A DNA stretch of 38,843 nucleotides from Acidobacteriota bacterium (GTDB lineage: Bacteria > Acidobacteriota > Aminicenantia > S016-38), in contig WFSJ01000003.1 of NCBI GenBank assembly GCA_015486055.1, positions 1-38,843 of the forward strand. The letters run 5' to 3'. The first letter of the stretch is position 1. The number at the start of each line of letters is the position of its first letter. Position numbers and translations under genes: made by a program. Shown here one piece after another: positions 25,089 through 33,616 of this stretch. The notes beneath the pieces were generated by a model. The model ran no database searches, was not told the origin of the DNA, and saw only the letters and a program-made list of their open reading frames with translations.

Positions 25089-27070
25089 TCCCTCTCCTTA
25101 AATTTATCTATTTTTATCTTACCCCAGAAGGGAATCCTCTCAAATGCTGTATGGTCGCTCTCCCAGATCATATATATCTCCAAGGTCTCAGTCCTTTCAG
25201 GCAGTTTAAATCTCGCTTCAAGGATCTCATCAATTCCAACCTCCATTCTCTCCTCTTTCATTTCCCCCCTTACAAGAAAGGATCCAAATCCAAGGTCTAT
25301 CCTGAGTATATATCCCTCTGCAAATACATCTTTAGCCTCTTTGCTTGTATCTATCCTGAGGAACAGGTCATTCCCCACGAAGCCGTAAAAAATCCTTCTC
25401 GTTATAGCCCAACCTCTGTCCATGCTTTCGCCCCTAACTTTCAAGAGTACCTCGCCTGCATTCATCCATTCGAAGAAACTATCTATCTTGCCATTTATTT
25501 CAGGAGAAATATCCCCTACCTGATGGATAAGGGAATAAGCCTTTCCTTTCCCTTCTGCTATCGGATGATAAAGTTCCTTTGGAATTTCTTCCTTCAAATA
25601 TTTAAGTGCAGAAATGAGATAACCCCTGAAGAGCTTGTCGAACTCAAAGGCTGTCTGACAGTAATGAAAATCCGAATACCACCAGAACCAATCAGAACTT
25701 TCCCCTATATAAACCATTTTTAGAGCATCTTCATATTCTTTCTCACCATTGTGGAACTCAATTTTATCCCTTACCATTTTAAGAAGAGACCAGGCCTTTC
25801 TGTTTTTCTCAGAAGCCATCCATGTATCAAAATTAGAAGACACCCAGGAGCCAGGATGAATTTTCCTCAGAGGTTTCGGAGTATAAAGATCGGATGCCTC
25901 CTCTGCTGTTACTGTCCTGAATCCCTCTTTCTCAGTAAGTCCCGAATAGATTTTTCTCAGAAAAGTCCTTCCCCCTTCAGGATAATGTTCCCATGGATTT
26001 TCCCCGTCAAGGGCTATTATCACAAGGGGAGAATTAATGGAGGACAAATCCTTGAGGAACTGCTCCCCTGCCCTTTCCTCACCTGTGTGTTTGTAATCAA
26101 ACCCAACCTTATTGGAAAGCCAGCTGTTTCTGAAGAAAATTCCTATATTTCTATAGCTGTAATAATAAGGTTCAGAGGGGTTATCCTCACTCCTCCTAAG
26201 GATGTCATCATCAGTTGCTATATATGAAAAATGTTGCACAAGAATTCTTAGGGCTTCTTCGCTAACGCTTCCCTCACTCGGCCAGCATCCTTTTGGTCTT
26301 CTTCCAAAATTCATCTCCACCAACTCAATCCCACGCTTCACATGCCACTCGGCATCTTGCGGATATCTGAAGGAAATTCTTGGACCTTTAAGTGGGGATG
26401 ATTCCCATGCCACAGTGGAATCAACAAGGAGAGGGAGAATCGGGTGATAAAAGGGAGAGATCCAGATCTCAATCTTGCCCTTTTCCCAGAGCCTTTTATA
26501 AAGGGGTATTATAGACTTTATTATCTCTCTCTGGGCCGAATGGAGGGTTTCTTTGTCCTCTTCTGTGTAAAGTCTTTCCTTTTCTACTAACTCTTTAAGA
26601 GGTTCCTTTTTCACAAGGTCAGGGTCTGTCCAGGAAAGCTGCCAAAGAAGCTGAAGATCCCTCAGCTCCTGCACTGAAAATTCACCTAAATTTTTTTCTA
26701 TTTCTTCCTCCTGGCCCCTTTTTTCAAGAAGATAGAGATAGCGAGGAAAACTTTTACCCATGGTAGCTCTGTTTATGTACCCGCTGAACCTCAAAAGGAG
26801 CTTCCGTTCTTTAAGAGTTAAATCCCTTGCTGGCTTAAAGGAAATCTCCTCAAAGAGGTCATTCACCTTCCCCTGAGAATATTCTATTATTTGATAAATT
26901 AGGGATGGGGAAAAATTAAAAACAGCTTTTACCTTAGTCTCTTCAAGAAGCTTTGCCATTCCATAATAATCCTTTGTTGAATGAAGCCTTGTCCAGGGCA
27001 GGATAACTTCTCCTTCCGGACTCCTATATATAGGCTGATGCATGTGATAAATAAAAAGCACCTCTTTCAT
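25073..27070 (-). CDS. Glycoside hydrolase family 57 protein (alpha-amylase/amylopullulanase-like)
   Basis: This 665-aa enzyme is a GH57 member, probably acting on alpha-glucans. Conserved GH57 regions are visible in order: region 1 HMHQPIY near the N-terminus, region 2 SPFYHPILPLL, region 3 GCWPSEGSVS with the nucleophile Glu266, and region 4 ALDGENPWEHYPEGG with the acid/base Asp355. There is no signal peptide, so it should act in the cytoplasm, consistent with glycogen turnover alongside GlgA. The C-terminal ~200 residues form a beta-rich domain. Substrate specificity (alpha-amylase, amylopullulanase or other) cannot be read from the motifs. It overlaps xerC/D by four bases and DUF2905 by 16. 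Confidence 0.9.
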   Translation of the reverse strand: MKEVLFIYHMHQPIYRSPEGEVILPWTRLHSTKDYYGMAKLLEETKVKAVFNFSPSLIYQIIEYSQGKVNDLFEEISFKPARDLTLKERKLLLRFSGYINRATMGKSFPRYLYLLEKRGQEEEIEKNLGEFSVQELRDLQLLWQLSWTDPDLVKKEPLKELVEKERLYTEEDKETLHSAQREIIKSIIPLYKRLWEKGKIEIWISPFYHPILPLLVDSTVAWESSPLKGPRISFRYPQDAEWHVKRGIELVEMNFGRRPKGCWPSEGSVSEEALRILVQHFSYIATDDDILRRSEDNPSEPYYYSYRNIGIFFRNSWLSNKVGFDYKHTGEERAGEQFLKDLSSINSPLVIIALDGENPWEHYPEGGRTFLRKIYSGLTEKEGFRTVTAEEASDLYTPKPLRKIHPGSWVSSNFDTWMASEKNRKAWSLLKMVRDKIEFHNGEKEYEDALKMVYIGESSDWFWWYSDFHYCQTAFEFDKLFRGYLISALKYLKEEIPKELYHPIAEGKGKAYSLIHQVGDISPEINGKIDSFFEWMNAGEVLLKVRGESMDRGWAITRRIFYGFVGNDLFLRIDTSKEAKDVFAEGYILRIDLGFGSFLVRGEMKEERMEVGIDEILEARFKLPERTETLEIYMIWESDHTAFERIPFWGKIKIDKFKERDWSGL

Positions 27071-27936
27071 TCAATTTTCCCCTGGGCTTTTTCATATTCC
27101 TTCCTCAGAGTCTCAAAATCAAGATGAGTATACTTCTGAGTCGTTGAAAGTGAAGAATGGCCAAGAAGTTCCTGGATAGTTCTTATATCCGCTCCCATCA
27201 TCAATAGATGGGTTGCAAAGCTGTGCCTGAGCTTGTGGGGCGAAATTTTCTTCTTTATTGAAGTAAGACTTATATATTTATCAACGATTTTCTCAACCCA
27301 CCTTTGAGAAAGCCTCTTTCTAAATTTGTTGAGGAAAAGGGAACCTGTTTCCGCTTCTCCCCTGAATTTGAGATATAAAATAATCGCTTTCTGCGCAGGA
27401 CCACCAAATGGAACGACCCTTTCCTTGCCACCTTTTCCCTTAACCCTTATGAATTTATCCCTGATGTTTAAATCCTGGAGTTCAAGGTCGGTAAGCTCGG
27501 AAAGCCTTATCCCAGTGGCATAAAGGAGCTCAAGAATTGCCCTATCCCTTGATGAAAAAAAATCCTCTGGCTCGGGAAGGTTAAGAAGCTCGGATGCTTC
27601 ATCTATAGTAAGAACAACAGGTAAATTTTTGGACCTTTTTGGATAGCTTACAAGCTTTGCCTGATTTATGGAAATCTCTCCGATTGAAAGAAGGTATTTG
27701 TAAAAGGACTTAATAGTGGCGAGCTTTCTCTCGACAGATGCGCCGCAGTATCCCTGTTGTCTCAGCCAGAGAAGGAAAGAGTAAATTTCCTCTGGCTCTG
27801 CTTCATAGACATCCTTCCCGACTTTACTCAGGAAAACCTTAAACTGATGAAGGTCCTTTTTATAGGACTTTATCGTCCTTGTAGAATATCTCTTTTCCTT
27901 CTCAAGAAATGATAAAAATTCAAGAGCAAGATCCAT
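27067..27936 (-). CDS. Tyrosine recombinase, XerC/XerD type
   Basis: This protein of about 289 aa is a Xer-type recombinase for resolving chromosome dimers. It has a SAM-like N-terminal DNA-binding domain and a catalytic domain with all residues in place: Arg146 (ATGIRLSEL), Lys170 (KGKGGKER), His236/Arg239 (SPHKLRHSFATHL), His262 (LLGHSSLSTTQKYTH) and the nucleophile Tyr271, counted from a possible TTG at 27942. I prefer ATG at 27936, because a TAGAAT lies exactly six bases before it. The single Xer seen here could act alone, as XerA/XerH-type enzymes do. It heads a six-gene minus operon. A neighbouring dif site was not found. Confidence 0.9.
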   Translation of the reverse strand: MDLALEFLSFLEKEKRYSTRTIKSYKKDLHQFKVFLSKVGKDVYEAEPEEIYSFLLWLRQQGYCGASVERKLATIKSFYKYLLSIGEISINQAKLVSYPKRSKNLPVVLTIDEASELLNLPEPEDFFSSRDRAILELLYATGIRLSELTDLELQDLNIRDKFIRVKGKGGKERVVPFGGPAQKAIILYLKFRGEAETGSLFLNKFRKRLSQRWVEKIVDKYISLTSIKKKISPHKLRHSFATHLLMMGADIRTIQELLGHSSLSTTQKYTHLDFETLRKEYEKAQGKIE

Positions 27937-27942
27937 CACCAA

Positions 27943-27971
27943 ATTCTATATCAATCCCGGCTTTTTGGGAA
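27943..27971 (-). promoter_or_regulatory. Putative promoter of the xer-uvrA-truA operon, leaderless type
   Basis: On the minus strand TTCCCA (27971-27966) and TAGAAT (27948-27943) are spaced 17 bp. The ATG at 27936 begins six bases after the -10-like element and there is no Shine-Dalgarno sequence. A transcript from here would begin at or next to the start codon. Confidence 0.4.
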
Positions 27972-27989
27972 AGAACTTTCTTTTCTTCA

Positions 27990-28215
27990 GCCGAAAGGAA
28001 AGAGCGGGGTCTATCACAGGCACGAGTCTCTAAGTACATAGGCATACATGTTAATTCCTATCAACAGATTGAAAACGGGGATCGGAACTAAACCCAATGT
28101 GGACGAGACTGTTATTTGTAAGCTTCCTTACCTTATAGATCTCAACTTCTATGAAAAATACGAGATGCTGGTTTGCCTTTTGGCATTCAAGAGAGCACCT
28201 GACCCCAAAATCTAA
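27990..28215 (+). pseudogene. Decayed XRE-type helix-turn-helix gene
   Basis: The plus strand encodes KERGLSQARVSKYIGIHVNS followed by YQQIENGDRN and a stop at 28089. This is a recognisable XRE/HTH_3 domain (G-L-(S/T)-Q-x-x-(V/L)-(A/S)-x-x-(I/L)-G-I, then Y-x-x-I-E-N-G). If one base (T at 28089) is skipped, the frame continues KPNVDETVICKLPYLIDLNF then YEKYEMLV to a stop at 28215, matching the expected last HTH helix. No good start with a ribosome-binding site is seen. It sits in a 275-bp gap, unusual here, between xer and the end of xseA. It is probably the remnant of a regulator or antitoxin; a sequencing error in a live gene is the alternative. Nothing else is recognised in this gap apart from the xer promoter. 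Confidence 0.5.
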
Positions 28216-29624
28216 TCAAAAGGGAGAGTCCAGTTTCCTTTTACCTTTGCTATGAAACCTCCCCTTGAAAGTTTCACATTAATTTCGTCCCCTCTTTTCA
28301 GCTGGGTTGAGTCCTTTACAATTTTGCTTTCCTTAAGAACTATCGAATAGCCCCTCTCAAGGACGGAAAATGGGCTAAGCATCCTCAACTGGGCCTGGAA
28401 TTTTTCTATCTCTCTATTAGCTGAATCAAACCTTTGCAAGATAGCCCTATCACTTTTTTCTTTAAGAGAGCTCAACTTCTCCTTGTAAGCTGACATTCTA
28501 AGACCAGGAGAATATTCCATCAACCTTTCCCTTAGACCATTCACCCTCTTCGCTGCCCTTCCTGTTGGAGAAATCCTCAAAAGGTTCATGGTAAGAAAAG
28601 AAAGGCCTCTCCTCCTTGCTTCAAGGACCTTTGAAAGGCTGTTTATCAACCTTTCATATATCCTGTCGTAATCCCTGAATACATTTAGAAATCCTGCCTC
28701 TGCATAGCGAAGGCCTCTTTCAAGCTCCAGAAATTGTCTTCTCCTCCTGTTTACAAGTGCCCTCAGAATTGAAATAAGGCTTTTGGAAATTGAATCAATT
28801 TTCTCCCTGAGCTCTTCTCTGCTCCTTATCACGAGTTCTGCTGCTGCTGTCGGGGTTGCAGCCCTGAGATCTGCGACAAAATCGGATATTGTAAAGTCTA
28901 TCTCATGCCCAACGGCCGAGATCACAGGAATTTTTGAGCTAAAGATCGCCCTCGCTACCTTTTCTGTGTTGAAAGCCATAAGGTCCTCAAAACTTCCGCC
29001 TCCCCTTCCAACTATTAACACATCCACTTTCCCCCACCGGTTAAATGCCACAATTCCTCTCGTTATTTCATCTTCTGCTCCTTCCCCCTGGACCCTCACA
29101 GGGTAAAGGAAAAGATGGACAGATGAATTTCTCCTTCTTATTGTCCTTATTATGTCCATTATTGCGGCACCTGTTGGGGAGGTTACAATCCCAATTCTTC
29201 TTGGAAGAAGCGGAAGGGATTTTTTCAGGGATTCCTCAAAAAGTCCTTCTTCCCTCAGTTTTTTCTTGAGCTTTTCTACTGCTTCCCTTAGTTCCCCTAT
29301 TCCTTTCCGAAGAATCACATCGGCTATTATCTGGTACTGACTTTTTCCTTCATAGGTAGTCAGCCTTCCTGAAATCTCAACCTTTTCTCCATCCTTGGGA
29401 AATCCCTCAGGAGGTCTTGTCCTACTCTTAAAGAGAACTGCAGCTAAAGAATAATTCTCCTCTCTCAGGTCAAAGTAAAAATGACCCGCATGTGAAAGAT
29501 GAGCATTGGATACCTCGCCTCTAACATGCACATAACCCATAGCCTCAACTGAGTTTTTTATTAACAGACTTAATTGTTTTACTGTATATACAGGTTCCCT
29601 CTGGAGAAAAAGGTCCTTATCCAT
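28212..29624 (-). CDS. xseA: Exodeoxyribonuclease VII large subunit
   Basis: XseA is the catalytic subunit of exonuclease VII, which degrades single-stranded DNA. The 470-aa protein has the N-terminal OB-fold (VHVRGEVSNAHLSHAGHFYF), the catalytic region beginning RRIGIVTSPTGAAIMDI, GRGGGSFEDLMAFN and VGHEIDFTISDFVADLRAATPTAAAE (split here in two overlapping parts), then a long coiled-coil arm and a C-terminal LERGYSIV segment. The partner xseB is not adjacent, which is unusual. It is the last gene of the aminotransferase-serA-xseA run; its ATG overlaps the serA stop by one base (TGATG). Confidence 0.95.
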   Translation of the reverse strand: MDKDLFLQREPVYTVKQLSLLIKNSVEAMGYVHVRGEVSNAHLSHAGHFYFDLREENYSLAAVLFKSRTRPPEGFPKDGEKVEISGRLTTYEGKSQYQIIADVILRKGIGELREAVEKLKKKLREEGLFEESLKKSLPLLPRRIGIVTSPTGAAIMDIIRTIRRRNSSVHLFLYPVRVQGEGAEDEITRGIVAFNRWGKVDVLIVGRGGGSFEDLMAFNTEKVARAIFSSKIPVISAVGHEIDFTISDFVADLRAATPTAAAELVIRSREELREKIDSISKSLISILRALVNRRRRQFLELERGLRYAEAGFLNVFRDYDRIYERLINSLSKVLEARRRGLSFLTMNLLRISPTGRAAKRVNGLRERLMEYSPGLRMSAYKEKLSSLKEKSDRAILQRFDSANREIEKFQAQLRMLSPFSVLERGYSIVLKESKIVKDSTQLKRGDEINVKLSRGGFIAKVKGNWTLPFD

Positions 29625-30526
29625 CAGGAGAAGAATTCCTTGATGATTTTCACCACTTCCATTCCTGCCCTGAGCTGACCTTCCTCGGCTGAAGCACCTA
29701 AATGCGGTGTTGAAATTACTCTTTCATGGTCTATTAAGGCAAAATTGTCGGTGGGCTCTTTCTCATGGACATCCACACAGTAGTATCCAATCTTTCCGGA
29801 ATTTAAGCCATCAAGCACTGCCTCTTCGGAAACAACACCTCCCCTTGCCGCGTTTACAAGGACAACCCCATCCTTCATTTTCCCTATTTGCTCTCTGCCA
29901 ATCATGTGATGGGTCTGGGGGAGCAAAGGCACATGCATTGTTATAAAATCCGATTTAGAAAAGAGTTCGTCAAGGGAGACCCTTTTTGCTTTTATGTCCG
30001 TTTTAGGCTCCACAACATCATGCCAGAGGACATTCATTCCAAAGCAAACTGCCCTTTTTGCTACCTCTCTTCCTATCCTCCCAAAACCTATTATCCCGAT
30101 GGTCTTACCGTAGAGCTCAAAACCCTGGAACAGCTTTTTCTCCCATTTATGAGCCTTCATAGAAGTATATGCCATGGGAAGTTTCCTTGCCGCGGAAAAC
30201 ATGTGGGCGAAAACAAGCTCCGCAACTGAGATTGAAGTTGCTGCAGGGGTATTTCTCACCTCAACTCCCATTTCCTTTGCAGCCCCAAGGTCTATGTTGT
30301 CAAGACCTATCCCAGCCCTTACTATAAGTTTTAGCTTCTTAGCTTCGTTGAGAATTTCCCTGCGGAGCTTTGTGGCCGAACGAACAACTGCAGCATCTGC
30401 GTTCATAATTTCCTTTTCAAGCTCCTCAGGGTTCATTCCTGGCTTGAATACAACATTTCCTATCTTCTCAAGCTCCTCAAGTGCTTCAGGAGCAATCTTA
30501 TCACACACTAAAATCTTCATTTCCAT
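29624..30526 (-). CDS. serA: D-3-phosphoglycerate dehydrogenase, short form without ACT domain
   Basis: This enzyme oxidises 3-phosphoglycerate in the first step of serine synthesis. The 300-aa form has only substrate- and NAD-binding domains, with no regulatory ACT domain, so serine feedback through ACT is not expected. Visible: VRAGIGLDNID, the NAD fold GIIGFGRIGREVA (Gly147-Gly152) and catalytic Arg228, Glu257 and His275 (TPHLGAS). Other 2-hydroxyacid dehydrogenases share this form, but the class-V aminotransferase directly upstream (10-base overlap) supports serine synthesis. It overlaps xseA by one base. Confidence 0.85.
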   Translation of the reverse strand: MEMKILVCDKIAPEALEELEKIGNVVFKPGMNPEELEKEIMNADAAVVRSATKLRREILNEAKKLKLIVRAGIGLDNIDLGAAKEMGVEVRNTPAATSISVAELVFAHMFSAARKLPMAYTSMKAHKWEKKLFQGFELYGKTIGIIGFGRIGREVAKRAVCFGMNVLWHDVVEPKTDIKAKRVSLDELFSKSDFITMHVPLLPQTHHMIGREQIGKMKDGVVLVNAARGGVVSEEAVLDGLNSGKIGYYCVDVHEKEPTDNFALIDHERVISTPHLGASAEEGQLRAGMEVVKIIKEFFS

Positions 30527-31662
30527 TCTCTCCTGAATACTTCCATTGCTGCTTTGACTCCTGAGCCGAACTCAAATTTATATCCCATCTCTGAAAATGT
30601 CATTTCTATTGCTGATATTGCGGTTATTATGTCAAAGGCTCCCATATATCCAAGGTGAGCAATCCTGAAAATTTTCCCTGCATATGAGCTTTGTCCCCCT
30701 GCAATATAAACATCGTATTTCTTCTGAACAATTTTCACAAATTCCTTTCCATCAATCCCCTCGGGTATTTTCACTGCAGTTGCCACGTTTCCTGGAATCT
30801 TTGAAAGCAGTTCAAGTCCAAGGGCTTTCACCGCTGCCCTCGTTGCATCTGCAAGAATTCTGTGGTGCTCAAAAAGGGCTTCTATCCCCATTTTCTTTAT
30901 AATTTCGAGTGTTTTCCTCTGTTGAATTACAAGGGTAATGGGTGGCGTATATGGGGTAGTTCTTTTTCCAAAGCTCTTTTTATATTTCTTAAGGTCAAAA
31001 TAATACCTTGGGAATTTTGAAGACTCTGTGAGTTTCCACGCTTTATCTGAAAAGGCAATGTATGCAATACCTGGAGGAATCATAAGTGCCTTCTGGGAAC
31101 CTGCAACGAGAACGTCCACTCCCCAATCATCCATGGGGCAGGGTGTAGCTCCAATGCCGCTCACTGCATCTACAACGAGAACTGCATCCGTCTTTGAAGT
31201 GACATGTGCAAAGGACTTTATATCATAGACAGAGCCAGAGGAGGTTTCGGTAAGGGTAGAAAAAACTGCCTTAGTATTTGGATACGCCCTAAGCTCTTCA
31301 TAAAGCTGTTCCCCTGTATAGGGTTCTCCCCATTCAAGGACTATCTCATGTACATTAAGCCCAAATGCCCTCGCTATCTCTCCCCACCTTTCTCCAAATT
31401 TTCCTCCATTGATGGTAATTACCTCATCGCCAGGAGAGAGAAGATTTACAATAGCAGCTTCCATTCCCCCTGTTCCTGAGGACGCGATGATGAATACATC
31501 CTGTTTTGTCCCAAAGACATACTTTATTCCCTCCTCCACTTCCATAAGGATGTCTGAGAAGATGTCAGTCCTGTGATGAATTATTGGCTTTGCTGCTTCT
31601 GCCAAAGCATCTTCCGGTATCGGGACAGGCCCTGGAGAGACAAGATACATTTTTTTAATCAT
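30517..31662 (-). CDS. Class V aminotransferase (alanine/serine-glyoxylate type), probable serine pathway
   Basis: This 381-aa PLP enzyme is similar to serine-pyruvate/alanine-glyoxylate aminotransferases. It shows LVSPGPVPIP, HHRTDIFSDI, SSGTGGMEAA (PLP phosphate site), VVDAVSGIGA with Asp165, and the Schiff-base lysine Lys191 in GSQKALMIPPG. The gene order aminotransferase-serA suggests it provides the phosphoserine aminotransferase step, as in some archaea and Aquificales (recalled), but a glyoxylate-serine role is possible. An ideal AAGGAGG ribosome-binding site lies upstream of the ATG, with a good sigma-70 promoter. It overlaps serA by 10 bases. Confidence 0.85.
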   Translation of the reverse strand: MIKKMYLVSPGPVPIPEDALAEAAKPIIHHRTDIFSDILMEVEEGIKYVFGTKQDVFIIASSGTGGMEAAIVNLLSPGDEVITINGGKFGERWGEIARAFGLNVHEIVLEWGEPYTGEQLYEELRAYPNTKAVFSTLTETSSGSVYDIKSFAHVTSKTDAVLVVDAVSGIGATPCPMDDWGVDVLVAGSQKALMIPPGIAYIAFSDKAWKLTESSKFPRYYFDLKKYKKSFGKRTTPYTPPITLVIQQRKTLEIIKKMGIEALFEHHRILADATRAAVKALGLELLSKIPGNVATAVKIPEGIDGKEFVKIVQKKYDVYIAGGQSSYAGKIFRIAHLGYMGAFDIITAISAIEMTFSEMGYKFEFGSGVKAAMEVFRREWK

Positions 31663-31694
31663 GATTATTCCCTCCTTATTTATTATTTATTTAT

Positions 31695-31723
31695 ATTAAA
31701 TCAGATGATTAAAAATTTATCAA
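31695..31723 (-). promoter_or_regulatory. Sigma-70 promoter of the aminotransferase-serA-xseA operon
   Basis: On the minus strand TTGATA (31723-31718) and TTTAAT (31700-31695) are separated by exactly 17 bp, each matching five of six consensus bases. The leader is about 25 bases and carries AAGGAGGG before the ATG at 31662. Confidence 0.6.
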
Positions 31724-31741
31724 GCCAGGGAAGATAAAGAA

Positions 31742-31769
31742 TTGATTTTTCCCATCTTTTTGGTAAAAT
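31742..31769 (+). promoter_or_regulatory. Sigma-70 promoter of the OsmC-amidohydrolase pair
   Basis: TTGATT (31742-31747) and TAAAAT (31764-31769) are spaced 16 bp. The leader is about 22 bases and has a GGGGGT ribosome-binding site before ATG 31798. It diverges from the aminotransferase promoter within the 135-bp gap. Confidence 0.5.
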
Positions 31770-31797
31770 TTGCTCTTGCGAAAATTCGGGGGTAAAA

Positions 31798-32229
31798 ATG
31801 GCAAATATTAAAAAAGGCAAAGTCAAAATGGTTGAAGGACTTCAGCTAATAGGAGTTTCCGACACAGGACATGCTGTTGTAATAGATCAGAACAAAGATG
31901 TTGGCGGATTAAGTCAAGCATCGCAACCCATGGAGTTTCTTCTCATTTCTCTTGCAAGCTGCACCGCAATGGATGTTATATCCATAATGAAGAAGAAGAG
32001 GCAAGATTTGAGAGGATTTGAGGTGGAGTTTGAGGGAGAAAGGGCAGAAAAGCACCCAATGGTTTATACAAAGATAAAACTGAAATATATTTTCAGAGGA
32101 AAGAGCCTCTCCAAGGAGGCGGCGGAAAGAAGCATCTTCCTTTCCCAGAACAAATACTGCCCTGTGACGGCTATGCTCTCAAAGGCGGTAAGCATAGATG
32201 CAGAATACGAAATAATTGAGGAAGATTGA
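31798..32229 (+). CDS. OsmC/Ohr-family protein
   Basis: This 143-aa cytoplasmic protein belongs to the OsmC/Ohr family of thiol peroxidases. The two redox cysteines are in place: Cys55 in SLASCTAMDV and Cys121 in NKYCPV. Other family features are QPMEFLLISLASC and the central strand VEFEGERAEKHPMVYTKIKL. Members reduce organic peroxides, though the YhfA-like subgroup, which this resembles, has less clear function. It has its own promoter and overlaps the amidohydrolase gene by 14 bases. Confidence 0.88.
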   Translation: MANIKKGKVKMVEGLQLIGVSDTGHAVVIDQNKDVGGLSQASQPMEFLLISLASCTAMDVISIMKKKRQDLRGFEVEFEGERAEKHPMVYTKIKLKYIFRGKSLSKEAAERSIFLSQNKYCPVTAMLSKAVSIDAEYEIIEED

Positions 32230-33616
32230 CCTTCTCCTTAAGAACTGCAGGATTTTAAATAAGCCCTATCCTGTTTCTATCTCCATAGACAAGGGAAGAA
32301 TAACTTCCTTTAAGGAAGCTGAAGCAAGGGAAAGTATTGACCTTAAAGGGAAATTTCTCACCCCTGGTTTCGTGGATTCCCATATTCACCTTCTTGAGGG
32401 GTCACTCTCCCTTTTAGAACTAAACCTAAAGGGACAAACCCTGAGAGGAATAGAAGAAAAAGTGAGTGAGAGGGCAAAGAAGAAAAGCGGATGGATAATA
32501 GGTAAGGGCTGGGAAAATGACAAACTTGAAGGGAAACCCGAAGCCTCCGTCCTTGATAGGGCTTCTCCAAGTTCCCCTGTTGCTCTCTGGAGCAGGGATC
32601 TGCACACTCTCTGGCTCAATTCAGAGGCAATGAAAAGGTTGGGGACCTATGGGGATGGCATTTTAAGAGAAGAAAAGGCATGGAGAGTGAAGATACCAGA
32701 GCCTGATGAGTCTGAAATACGGGAAGCTCTGAGGAAAGCTGAGGAGAAGCTTCTTTCCTTGGGCGTAACGGCAGTGGTTGATTTCTCAGGGGAAAGGGCA
32801 ATTAAATATTATGGAGAAAACAGGCTGAAGATTTACCTTTCTCCCTTTCAGACAGAAGGTTTAGAGGCAGCCCTGAGAATAAAGAAATGGGTGAGAGATT
32901 CAGGGAAGGAAAACTTAAAGTTAGGACCTGTTAAATTCTTTGAAGACGGAAGTTTTGGCTCAAGAACTGCGGCATTGAAGGAAGAATATATCGGAGGCGG
33001 AAACGGCCTTTTGAACTTTGGAAAGAAAGAGCTTGAAAGAGAAGCGTTTAAATACAGAAGCTTTGGCTTTAAAATAGCAATTCATGCTATTGGGGACAAA
33101 GCGTTTGAGATAGCGTATAAAGTGGCTAAAAAGTCCGGGGGAAGGATTGAGCACATCCAGCTCCTGCCTGAAGGGTTTTCTGAGAGTGGGGAAGGAATTT
33201 ACGCATCGCTTCAACCTTCACACATAATAGAAGACCAGACATTTCTCCCTGAGCTAATTGGAAGAGAAAGGGAAAGGAGGTCATATCCAATAAAAACGCT
33301 TAGAGATCTGGGTTTTACCCTGATTTTCGGTTCTGATTGGCCTGTTGAGGAACCTGACCCAAGGAAAAACTTATATGCTGCAACAAGCAGGGAGTGGAAT
33401 AAGGAAGATAGGGTCTCAATAGAGGAAGCTATAATATCACACACTGAAAAACCTGCTGAATATCTTGGAGGAAAATTTGGAAAAATTCGGGAGGGAATGG
33501 AAGCCGATCTTGTTGTATGGGAAGAGGATTTCAGGGAACTCGATGGGAGAAAAATCCTCCAGAATAAAGTTGTTATGACAATTCTTGGAGGGAAGAGCCT
33601 TTATCTCTCTTCATGA
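32216..33616 (+). CDS. Amidohydrolase family 3 protein (YtcJ-like)
   Basis: This 466-aa metal-dependent hydrolase has the amidohydrolase signs: FVDSHIHL (H-x-H) after the first strands, FFEDGSFGSRTAAL, AIHAIGDKAF, RIEHIQLLP, GSDWPVEEPDP and EGMEADLVV near the end. This matches the YtcJ-type of amidohydrolase 3, whose natural substrates are mostly unknown. No signal peptide is seen, so it is cytoplasmic. The start is TTG at 32216 overlapping the OsmC gene by 14 bases; the beta-sandwich begins right away (RKIDLLLKNCRIL), which supports it. It overlaps the convergent permease gene by 44 bases. Confidence 0.85.
   Translation: MRKIDLLLKNCRILNKPYPVSISIDKGRITSFKEAEARESIDLKGKFLTPGFVDSHIHLLEGSLSLLELNLKGQTLRGIEEKVSERAKKKSGWIIGKGWENDKLEGKPEASVLDRASPSSPVALWSRDLHTLWLNSEAMKRLGTYGDGILREEKAWRVKIPEPDESEIREALRKAEEKLLSLGVTAVVDFSGERAIKYYGENRLKIYLSPFQTEGLEAALRIKKWVRDSGKENLKLGPVKFFEDGSFGSRTAALKEEYIGGGNGLLNFGKKELEREAFKYRSFGFKIAIHAIGDKAFEIAYKVAKKSGGRIEHIQLLPEGFSESGEGIYASLQPSHIIEDQTFLPELIGRERERRSYPIKTLRDLGFTLIFGSDWPVEEPDPRKNLYAATSREWNKEDRVSIEEAIISHTEKPAEYLGGKFGKIREGMEADLVVWEEDFRELDGRKILQNKVVMTILGGKSLYLSS

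Noticed and set aside
25058-25723. 221-aa plus-strand ORF opposite the GH57 gene
   Set aside because: Antisense shadow; no recognisable motif and the GH57 frame has full catalytic motifs.
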